NCBI GenBank assembly: GCA_934234185.1 | Contig: CAKQHO010000098.1 | Location: 1-13,046 of the forward strand | From: an uncultured Psychrobacillus sp. | Lineage (GTDB): Bacteria; Bacillota; Bacilli; Bacillales_A; Planococcaceae | Reading direction: 5' to 3' | Length of the DNA: 13,046 nucleotides | Part shown: positions 1 through 5,738 of the stretch, in pieces | Numbering within the stretch: position 1 is the first letter of the stretch | Layout of the letters: every line of letters starts with the position of its first letter | Notes under the pieces: model-generated | What the model was told of the DNA's origin: nothing | Database searches by the model: none | The model's input: the letters and a program-made list of their open reading frames with translations, nothing else | Translations under genes and position numbers: made by a program

Positions 1-27
1 CGTGTGTTCGGAGGGAGGGAAAGAGAG

Positions 28-201
28 ATGTCAAAAACTGTCGTTCGCAAAAACGAATCGCTTGAAGATGCTCTTCGCCGCTTCAAACGTACTGTATCTA
101 AAAGTGGTACAATTCAAGAGGTTAGAAAGCGCGAGTTTTATGAAAAACCAAGCGTAAAACGTAAAAAGAAATCAGAAGCTGCACGTAAACGTAAGTGGTA
201 A
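28..201 (+). CDS. rpsU: 30S ribosomal protein bS21
   Basis: Small, very basic 57-residue protein of the small ribosomal subunit. In the family it sits near the platform and the 3' end of 16S rRNA and supports initiation. The start MSKTVVRKNESLEDALRRFK and the lysine/arginine tail (KRKKKSEAARKRKW) match B. subtilis S21 almost residue for residue, and the length is the same. The start is set at ATG 28 because a strong GGAGGGAGGG lies at 10-19; an in-frame upstream codon at 4 would place this ribosome binding site inside the gene. A hairpin terminator follows at 264. Unlike B. subtilis, no yqeY lies between rpsU and yqeZ. Confidence 0.98.
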   Translation: MSKTVVRKNESLEDALRRFKRTVSKSGTIQEVRKREFYEKPSVKRKKKSEAARKRKW

Positions 202-263
202 TTTAATCCCATAAATCCCTGCGTTCAAAACACGTACTGTATGATTAACATTTACAATTATGT

Positions 264-300
264 AAACCGAGAAAATTATTTTCTCGGTTTATTTTAATTT
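264..300 (+). terminator. Intrinsic terminator after rpsU
   Basis: A perfect 12-bp stem (AAACCGAGAAAA at 264-275 paired with TTTTCTCGGTTT at 279-290) has a 3-nt loop and is followed by the T-rich tract ATTTTAATTT. It closes rpsU and insulates it from the sigma-W promoter that starts 3 nt further on. Confidence 0.92.
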
Positions 301-302
301 TA

Positions 303-328
303 TGAAACTATTTTAATGGTCATCCGTA
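303..328 (+). promoter_or_regulatory. Sigma-W (ECF) promoter of yqeZ-floA-yqfB
   Basis: TGAAAC (303-308) and CGTA (325-328) are separated by exactly 16 nt, an exact fit to the sigma-W consensus TGAAAC-N16-CGTA known from B. subtilis, where yqeZ-yqfA-yqfB belongs to the sigma-W envelope-stress regulon. Transcription would begin roughly 7-10 nt after CGTA, leaving about 30 nt of leader before the GTG at 366 with its AAGGGAGG at 351-358. Confidence 0.9.
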
Positions 329-365
329 CATAATAATATACATATAGAAGAAGGGAGGTTAAAAG

Positions 366-1697
366 GTGAAGTTATCTAAATTATTCATTTCTCTTTTTTT
401 ATTCTGCTTATCATGTATTCTCTTTATATCATCCCCAATAGCTGCAGAAACACCAACCGTTTATAAGATACCCATAGATAAGAATGTGGAAAAAGGTTTA
501 TATGCATTTTTGAAAAGCTCCATAAAAACTGCTGAAGAAGAAAACGTAGATGCTATTATTTTCGAAATAGATACACCTGGCGGTTTTGTGGACGCAGCTG
601 AAGATATTGTAAACTTACTAGACAGTACTTCTATCAGAAAAATCGCTTATATTAACTCGGAAGCTCTATCAGCGGGAGCTTACCTAGCTCTTCATACAGA
701 TGAGATATATATGTCACCTAATGGTTCAATTGGTGCTGCTGCAGTGATTGATAGTAGCGGTAATGCAGCAGACAAGAAGGCGACTAGTGCATGGATAGCT
801 AAAATGATTAATGCGGCAGAAAGAAGTGGAAAAGATCCTCGCTTTGCACAAGCCATGGCAGATGAAAACGTAGATTTACCTGAGTACCGAGCAGGAAAAG
901 GAGAATTACTAACTCTTTCTTCGAGGGAGGCTGTTGAGGTGGAATATTCAGAGGGGACCGTCTCGTCTTTTTCCGAGCTTCTGAATGTGACTAATCTTTC
1001 TAACGCTGAAGTAGTAGAGGTAGAGCAAACATTTTTGGTAAAGCTTGCACGGTTTATAAGTGATCCAATTATTGTTCCAATCTTATTGTCTATTGCGAGT
1101 CTTGGATTGATTTTAGAGCTATATTCACCAGGATTTGGAGTACCCGGGGCAATGGGGCTTATTGCGTTAGGCTTATTCTTTTTCGGCCATTTAGTGGTTG
1201 GGCTAGCTGGAATGGAATCATTAATCCTATTAGGGATAGGAGTGATTCTAATAATTGCAGAATTCTTTTTACCTGGAGGAATTAGTGGTATATTAGGATT
1301 AGCTGCCGTTATCGGAAGTATTTTAATTGCTGGTGGTAATATTGTTAATATGGGGATTGCTGTTTTAATTGCAATAACAGTAGCTATAGTGGGAATGGTG
1401 ATTATTATGAAATTTTTTAAGAAACAATTGAAGTTACTGAATAAAATTGTTTTAACAGATGCTACCACAACAGAGCGAGGGTATGTATCTAATTTAAATC
1501 GTCATGATTTAGTAGGGAGAATTGCTATAACGATGACTCCTTTGAGACCTTCAGGAACTATACGTATTGATAATGAGCGCATAGATGCTGTATCAGATGG
1601 AAGCTTTATAGCAAAAGACAAAAAAGTTATCATTATTAAAGCAGAAGGCTCTCGTATAGTTGTACGAGAAGCGAGAGAAGGGGAGGAAACAGCATGA
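366..1697 (+). CDS. yqeZ: NfeD-family membrane protein with ClpP-like protease domain (YqeZ)
   Basis: Long-form NfeD protein of 443 residues, close to B. subtilis YqeZ in size. An N-terminal signal sequence (hydrophobic 5-24, likely cleaved near A27) leads to an extracytoplasmic ClpP-class serine protease domain with EIDTPGG (67-73) and SALSAGA; Ser102 is the expected nucleophile, and Lys137 or Lys138 may be the general base by analogy with the archaeal homologue PH1510-N. About five membrane segments lie between 228 and 350, followed by an OB-fold NfeD domain (about 370-438). It starts at GTG with AAGGGAGG 7 nt upstream. The stop overlaps the floA start (ATGA at 1694). The family pairs with stomatin/flotillin proteins and is thought to act on membrane quality control and lipid domains; the substrate is unknown. 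Its sigma-W promoter implies induction by envelope stress. Confidence 0.93.
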   Translation: MKLSKLFISLFLFCLSCILFISSPIAAETPTVYKIPIDKNVEKGLYAFLKSSIKTAEEENVDAIIFEIDTPGGFVDAAEDIVNLLDSTSIRKIAYINSEALSAGAYLALHTDEIYMSPNGSIGAAAVIDSSGNAADKKATSAWIAKMINAAERSGKDPRFAQAMADENVDLPEYRAGKGELLTLSSREAVEVEYSEGTVSSFSELLNVTNLSNAEVVEVEQTFLVKLARFISDPIIVPILLSIASLGLILELYSPGFGVPGAMGLIALGLFFFGHLVVGLAGMESLILLGIGVILIIAEFFLPGGISGILGLAAVIGSILIAGGNIVNMGIAVLIAITVAIVGMVIIMKFFKKQLKLLNKIVLTDATTTERGYVSNLNRHDLVGRIAITMTPLRPSGTIRIDNERIDAVSDGSFIAKDKKVIIIKAEGSRIVVREAREGEETA

Positions 1698-2692
1698 CAA
1701 GTGGAGTAATTACTACAATTATAATTGTTGTCGTTGCATTCATCTTACTATCGGTATTTTTAACATTTTTTCCGATTGCACTATGGATTTCAGCGTTAGC
1801 AGCTGGAGTAAGAATTAGTATTTTTACGTTAGTCGGAATGAGACTACGTCGAGTAATTCCATCTAGAATAGTAAATCCTTTAATCAAGGCACATAAAGCA
1901 GGCTTAGCTGTTACAATCAATCAGCTAGAAAGCCATTATCTTGCGGGTGGTAATGTTGATAGAGTAGTAAATGCATTAATCGCTGCACACCGTGCAAATA
2001 TTGATTTAACATTTGAAAGAGCAGCTGCTATTGATCTAGCTGGTCGTGATGTTTTAGAGGCAGTACAAATGTCTGTAAACCCTAAAGTAATTGAAACACC
2101 TTTCATTGCTGGTGTTGCGATGAACGGGATTGAAGTAAAAGCAAAAGCTCGAATTACTGTACGTGCGAATATTGACCGACTTGTAGGGGGAGCAGGAGAA
2201 GAAACAATTGTTGCCCGTGTAGGTGAGGGAATTGTTAGTACGATTGGTTCTAGTGCCAGCCATGAGCGTGTTTTAGAGAATCCGGATCTAATTTCTCAAA
2301 CGGTTCTATCAAAAGGATTAGACGCTGGAACTGCATTTGAAATCTTATCCATCGATATTGCTGATGTTGATATAGGTAAAAATATTGGTGCAGAGCTTCA
2401 AACAGAGCAAGCTGAGGCTGACAAGAAAATTGCACAAGCAAAAGCTGAGGAGCGCCGCGCAATGGCCGTAGCATCTGAGCAAGAAATGAAAGCGAAAGTA
2501 GTAGAAATGCGTTCTAAAGTAGTAGAAGCAGAAGCTGACGTGCCAAGAGCGATGGCTGAAGCATTACGAGACGGTAACATGGGTGTAATGGATTATATGA
2601 ATTACAATAACATTAAAGCTGATACTGGTATGAGAGACTCTATTAGCAAAATCGGAGGAGACAAACCTTCGACTGATGAGTTAAAGGACTAG
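1694..2692 (+). CDS. floA: Flotillin-like protein FloA (YqfA)
   Basis: Membrane-microdomain scaffold of 332 residues, against 331 in B. subtilis. Residues 4-45 form a hydrophobic N-terminal hairpin that inserts into the membrane without fully crossing it. An SPFH-like core with the family sequence RRVIPSRIVNPLIKAHKAGL (52-71) follows, then a charged Ala/Glu/Lys-rich coiled coil (about 230-300) used for oligomerisation, and a short polar tail. In the family, FloA organises functional membrane microdomains, influences fluidity and cell-wall synthesis, and helps assemble protease and signalling complexes. Its ATG overlaps the yqeZ stop by 4 nt and has GGGGAGG just upstream, so the two are translationally coupled. 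It is transcribed from the sigma-W promoter at 303, although a further promoter cannot be excluded. Confidence 0.96.
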   Translation: MTSGVITTIIIVVVAFILLSVFLTFFPIALWISALAAGVRISIFTLVGMRLRRVIPSRIVNPLIKAHKAGLAVTINQLESHYLAGGNVDRVVNALIAAHRANIDLTFERAAAIDLAGRDVLEAVQMSVNPKVIETPFIAGVAMNGIEVKAKARITVRANIDRLVGGAGEETIVARVGEGIVSTIGSSASHERVLENPDLISQTVLSKGLDAGTAFEILSIDIADVDIGKNIGAELQTEQAEADKKIAQAKAEERRAMAVASEQEMKAKVVEMRSKVVEAEADVPRAMAEALRDGNMGVMDYMNYNNIKADTGMRDSISKIGGDKPSTDELKD

Positions 2693-2717
2693 TTCATAGC
2701 AGAAAGGAGTTTTCTCC

Positions 2718-3185
2718 TTGGAAGGTTTAATTATATTTATTGTTATGTCTTTAATAGCTAGTTTGTTTGGCAAAAAAAAGGAACCTGAAAAGACAACCAA
2801 ACCTATTAATAGACCTCAGCAGCAACAAAGGCCTGTTAATCAGAATCCTTTTAAAAATTTAGGTGAACTGGCGAAAGAATTTCAACAGCAACAGCAAACT
2901 CAAATGGAGCAAAGGCAGCCTAAGAGGGAGCAGCAGCCTAGAACTTCACCTGTAGTCGTAGCGGAAAGACAAGAAAGTCAGCTACCTGATCGGACTATTA
3001 GCAGAACTATTGACCGTGATATAGCACCGAAGACGCATGGACGACTTTCTGTTCATCAGGGAGCTCCTAGTGAGAAAACTAGAGAAAAACCTGTTATAAA
3101 TAATATCGTACCAACCACAGAAGAAGAATTGGTACGCGCTATTATCTTTACGGAGATTTTAGGTCCTCCAAAATCTAAAAGATAA
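2718..3185 (+). CDS. yqfB: Uncharacterised membrane-anchored Gln-rich protein (YqfB-like)
   Basis: This 155-residue protein is the third gene of the sigma-W operon and sits where B. subtilis has yqfB; the name rests mainly on position. It begins at TTG, supported by GAAAGGAGT at 2702-2710 with 7-nt spacing. One N-terminal hydrophobic segment (2-17, IIFIVMSLIASLF) is followed by KKK, predicting a membrane anchor with a cytoplasmic tail. The tail is low-complexity and disordered, with glutamine runs at 34-37 and 56-60. Only the last 25 residues look folded or conserved, ending EELVRAIIFTEILGPPKSKR; a similar ILGPP ending is familiar to me from other Firmicutes membrane-anchored proteins of unknown function. 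A role beside FloA and YqeZ in microdomains is inferred from the operon only. A terminator follows at once. Confidence 0.75.
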   Translation: MEGLIIFIVMSLIASLFGKKKEPEKTTKPINRPQQQQRPVNQNPFKNLGELAKEFQQQQQTQMEQRQPKREQQPRTSPVVVAERQESQLPDRTISRTIDRDIAPKTHGRLSVHQGAPSEKTREKPVINNIVPTTEEELVRAIIFTEILGPPKSKR

Positions 3186-3186
3186 C

Positions 3187-3215
3187 TCATGATTACCCCT
3201 TTACATGCATAAATT
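3187..3215 (+). promoter_or_regulatory. Possible sigma-E-type promoter for yqfC-yqfD
   Basis: CATAAATT (3208-3215) fits the mother-cell sigma-E -10 consensus CATACAnT with one change. A weak -35 match (TCATGAT, 3187-3193) lies 14 nt upstream. In B. subtilis yqfC-yqfD is sigma-E dependent, so a promoter is expected about here. The -10 coincides with the terminator loop and transcription would begin near 3222. The match is short and in AT-rich DNA, so chance is a real alternative. Confidence 0.28.
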
Positions 3216-3238
3216 CATGTAAAGGGGTGTTTTTTATT
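3195..3238 (+). terminator. Intrinsic terminator of the sigma-W operon
   Basis: A perfect 13-bp stem (ACCCCTTTACATG at 3195-3207 with CATGTAAAGGGGT at 3216-3228) has an 8-nt loop and is followed by GTTTTTTATT. It lies 10 nt after the yqfB stop. Its 3' arm and T-tract overlap the 5' end of the next reading frame, yqfC. Confidence 0.92.
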
Positions 3239-3475
3239 AGACAATTGTTTCCACTCCATGCGAGTATTATGATTGAAGATTTTGATGATATTATTTTTGA
3301 CCATGAGTTAACACTTCTTAAGCTCACAGAATCAAATCTATTATGCTTGTATAAAGAGTACGAGTTAGAAATACGAGCTGATCGTTTGTACATAAAATCC
3401 CTCTCTATGGATCGCTTACATCTGCAGGTAGAAAATTTGCATCTTTTTCAAATAAACCGGAAGGATACAGACTAA
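3227..3475 (+). CDS. yqfC: Divergent YabP/YqfC-family sporulation protein
   Basis: Up to 82 residues, in the position of B. subtilis yqfC (about 93 residues), directly before yqfD. The match is clearest in the C-terminal half: ELEIRADRLYIKSLSMDRLHLQVENLHLF follows the family pattern of a G-x-L-x-I-x-G-x-x-L-x-I strand pair and an EI-x-I-x-G-x-I-type ending, and FDHE (about 24-27) lines up with the IENH of B. subtilis YqfC. The family is made in the mother cell during sporulation; its biochemical role is unknown. The start is uncertain. GTG 3227 lies inside the terminator stem with no spaced ribosome binding site; ATT 3236 sits 8 nt after GGGG; TTG 3245 is another candidate; ATG 3269 has no binding site and would remove family-conserved residues. 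The stop overlaps the yqfD start (TAATG). Confidence 0.68.
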   Translation: MFFIRQLFPLHASIMIEDFDDIIFDHELTLLKLTESNLLCLYKEYELEIRADRLYIKSLSMDRLHLQVENLHLFQINRKDTD

Positions 3476-4578
3476 TGCAGCTTATTCAAATTCAGCTTCC
3501 AAATACAGTGGATCAATATGTACTATTTCAAAAAATGTTTTCTGCAAATATCGAGGTATTCAAAGTTTATAGTACGGAAAAACATTTATATTTTTCCATA
3601 CGTAAACAAGATTTAAAAATATTTCGAAGGATTCGAAAATCGTTAAAAGTGTCAGTTTCATTAAAGGATGAAACGAAGCACGGTACTGTAACTATTTACT
3701 CTTATACAATTATTGGGGTCTTATTATTTTTCATAATTCCGATCCTTTTATCACAATTTATATGGAAGATCAATATTGTATCCCATTCTCCAGAAAGCCA
3801 AGTACTAATTTCTGAACACTTAAAGGAAATAAAAATCAAAGAAAAAATGCTTGCATCCTCTTTGCCATCTGAGCAAGAAATTAGACAGAGCCTTTTATTG
3901 AAGAATAAAGAATTTTCTTGGATCCATTTTACTAAATCAGGATCTACATTTACTGTTACTCCTATGTTAGCACCTAAATTACAGGAACGAGAAATAAAAA
4001 ATGCTCCATCTGTTCATCTTATCGCTAAAAGAAGCGGTGTTATAACCGACTTTGACTTGGTCAAAGGTGTTCGCGCAGTGGAGAAAAATGTTTCTGTGAA
4101 AAAAGGAGATATTTTAGTTAACGGTTTTGTTAAGCAAGGAGAGAAAACGGTTATCACAAGTGCCGAGGGTAAGGTTTATGCAAGCTATTGGATTGAAATG
4201 AATTTTGAACTACCTACGAATGTGACGTTAATGGAACCATCAACAAAAGAATTTATCATACAACGAAAAAGAAAAGATGACATTGACTATTGGAAGGAAC
4301 TCTCTCTCCCTCGCTTTATACAACCATATTTTAGCGCTGGGTATGTACAGTCTTCGAATAAAGTTTCTTACAAGCTGACAGAGGAATCCATGGAAAAGCT
4401 GATTAGACCACTATTATTTCAAAAAATATTAAATGAAATGCCAGCAGAAACACAAATTCTTGAAGATAAAGTTTTGCAGGTCTCTATACAAAATGATAAA
4501 GTAAAAGGGAAGTTATTATTACTAATAAATGAAAATATTGCAATACCACAAGTTATACCCCAAGGAGACGAAGCATGA
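3475..4578 (+). CDS. yqfD: Sporulation protein YqfD
   Basis: Bitopic membrane protein of 367 residues, somewhat shorter than the roughly 400 residues of B. subtilis YqfD and diverged from it. Residues 1-70 form a small cytoplasmic domain (LPNTVDQYVLFQKMFSANI and a basic RRIRKSLK stretch), residues 76-97 a single membrane segment, then a POTRA-like region (about 98-160, starting WKINIVSHSPES) and a beta-rich domain with RSGVITDF and VSVKKGDILVNGFV (about 186-217). The extracytoplasmic part would lie between mother cell and forespore membranes if the family's sigma-E expression applies. The ATG shares one base with the yqfC stop and AAGGA lies at 3461-3465. The stop overlaps the phoH ATG (ATGA). 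Function is not biochemically established; the old link to stage IV of sporulation is family knowledge. Confidence 0.85.
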   Translation: MQLIQIQLPNTVDQYVLFQKMFSANIEVFKVYSTEKHLYFSIRKQDLKIFRRIRKSLKVSVSLKDETKHGTVTIYSYTIIGVLLFFIIPILLSQFIWKINIVSHSPESQVLISEHLKEIKIKEKMLASSLPSEQEIRQSLLLKNKEFSWIHFTKSGSTFTVTPMLAPKLQEREIKNAPSVHLIAKRSGVITDFDLVKGVRAVEKNVSVKKGDILVNGFVKQGEKTVITSAEGKVYASYWIEMNFELPTNVTLMEPSTKEFIIQRKRKDDIDYWKELSLPRFIQPYFSAGYVQSSNKVSYKLTEESMEKLIRPLLFQKILNEMPAETQILEDKVLQVSIQNDKVKGKLLLLINENIAIPQVIPQGDEA

Positions 4579-5528
4579 GCGAACAAAAATTAGATGTTAA
4601 TTTACAGGATCCCTCAGAAGCTGTGATGCTACTGGGAATATCCGATAAAAATGTGAAACTGATTGAAGAAGAGTTAAATGTCCAGCTAATTACCCGCGGT
4701 GAAATGATTCAGCTCGTAGGTGATGAAAAAAACGTCCTGGAAGCAAAGAAATTAGTGAACCAGCTTTTAGAAGTAATCCGTAAAGGTATTAATATAAACC
4801 TTCGAGATGTTTCCTCTGCTATTGAGATGAGTCATAGCGGAACCATCGAATACTTTTCAAGTTTATATGATGAGGAAATTGCTCGAAATACAAAGGGTAA
4901 ATCTATCCGTGCAAAAACGATAGGCCAAAGAGAATATGTGCAAGGAATCCGTCACTCCGATTTAGCTTTTGGAATAGGCCCAGCAGGGACAGGTAAAACG
5001 TACTTAGCAGTTGTGATGGCTACACAGGCATTAAAAAATGCACATGTTAAGAGAATCATTTTAACGCGTCCTGCAGTAGAAGCAGGTGAAAGCCTAGGGT
5101 TTCTTCCTGGGGATCTTAAAGAAAAGGTAGACCCATATTTACGCCCCTTATACGATGCATTGCATGATGTGTTAGGTGCAGAGCAAACAGATCGTTTAAT
5201 AGAGAGAGGTACAATTGAAGTAGCACCTCTTGCATATATGCGTGGTAGAACTTTAGATGATGCTTTTGTTATTTTAGATGAAGCGCAAAATACAACAAAA
5301 GCTCAAATGAAAATGTTTTTAACTAGACTTGGTTTTGGGTCGAAAATGGTTATTACTGGTGATAAAACGCAAATTGATTTGCCAAAAGGAGCCGAGTCAG
5401 GTCTGATTGTAGCCGAAAAGATTCTTCATAAGGTTTCGGGTATACACTTTCAGTACTTAGAACAGGGTGACGTAGTCAGACATCCTTTAGTGGCAAAAAT
5501 AATTACAGCATATGAAGAACAGCAATAG
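4575..5528 (+). CDS. phoH: PhoH family ATPase
   Basis: Cytoplasmic P-loop NTPase of 317 residues, near the usual length (319 in B. subtilis). An N-terminal region (about 1-75) resembles a KH-type nucleic-acid-binding module. The helicase-like ATPase core has Walker A GPAGTGKT at 135-142, TRPAVEAGESLGFLPGD (144-160), Walker B FVILDEAQN at 221-229 and a sensor-like TGDKTQID (261-268). The family is thought to act on RNA, and the frequent partner YbeY suggests rRNA processing; here ybeY lies one gene further on, past pgpH. The start is ATG 4575 with AAGGAG at 4562-4567, overlapping the yqfD stop, so expression in part depends on yqfD translation; a separate vegetative promoter inside yqfD is likely but I could not place it. 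A terminator follows 5 nt after the stop. Confidence 0.96.
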   Translation: MSEQKLDVNLQDPSEAVMLLGISDKNVKLIEEELNVQLITRGEMIQLVGDEKNVLEAKKLVNQLLEVIRKGININLRDVSSAIEMSHSGTIEYFSSLYDEEIARNTKGKSIRAKTIGQREYVQGIRHSDLAFGIGPAGTGKTYLAVVMATQALKNAHVKRIILTRPAVEAGESLGFLPGDLKEKVDPYLRPLYDALHDVLGAEQTDRLIERGTIEVAPLAYMRGRTLDDAFVILDEAQNTTKAQMKMFLTRLGFGSKMVITGDKTQIDLPKGAESGLIVAEKILHKVSGIHFQYLEQGDVVRHPLVAKIITAYEEQQ

Positions 5529-5533
5529 CTTAG

Positions 5534-5562
5534 CATCGGGGTAGTTACCTCGATGTTTTTTT
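5534..5562 (+). terminator. Intrinsic terminator after phoH
   Basis: CATCGGGG (5534-5541) pairs with CCTCGATG (5548-5555), including one G-U pair, around a 6-nt loop that can close further. Seven T residues follow directly at 5556-5562. It ends the yqfC-yqfD-phoH unit. Confidence 0.9.
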
Positions 5563-5676
5563 GCGTGCCCTGCCCATTGAGCCATAAGGGTTCCATTTTC
5601 TTATTGGTGCAAGGATAGCCAGGAAATAAATTTTCTGTAGAAATTCTCCTTGTTTTTTAAGGGAAGAGGGAATATA

Positions 5677-5706
5677 TAGTGAATTGTCTTTTTTTTAAGG
5701 TATAAT
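5677..5706 (+). promoter_or_regulatory. Probable sigma-A promoter for the pgpH-recO operon
   Basis: A perfect -10 TATAAT lies at 5701-5706, 32 nt before the pgpH ATG. The best -35 at suitable distance (TAGTGA, 5677-5682, 18-nt spacer) matches TTGACA at only three positions; a T8 run fills part of the spacer. The upstream terminator at 5562 makes a promoter in this gap necessary, but the -35 assignment is weak. Confidence 0.5.
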
Positions 5707-5738
5707 ATAGAGAATAGTGGCAAAGGAGATGAGCGATA

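Noticed and set aside
692..1468. Long open frame of 258 codons on the minus strand
   Set aside because: It lies wholly inside yqeZ, is proline/isoleucine-rich low complexity, and has no ribosome binding site or family resemblance. It is an antisense shadow of a gene with clear domains.
1636..2580. Several short minus-strand frames across floA
   Set aside because: They mirror the Ala/Glu-rich coiled-coil coding sequence of floA and show no start signals or recognisable motifs.
2795..2960. Glutamine-codon-rich stretch in yqfB as a possible tandem repeat
   Set aside because: CAG/CAA runs are irregular and short; there is no fixed repeat unit, so this is ordinary low-complexity linker sequence.
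5563..5676. Gap between the phoH terminator and the pgpH promoter, examined for a small RNA, small gene or gene remnant
   Set aside because: Only weak imperfect hairpins (for example CCATAAG with CTTATTGG around 5582-5608) are visible, with no strong promoter-terminator pair and no frame with a ribosome binding site.
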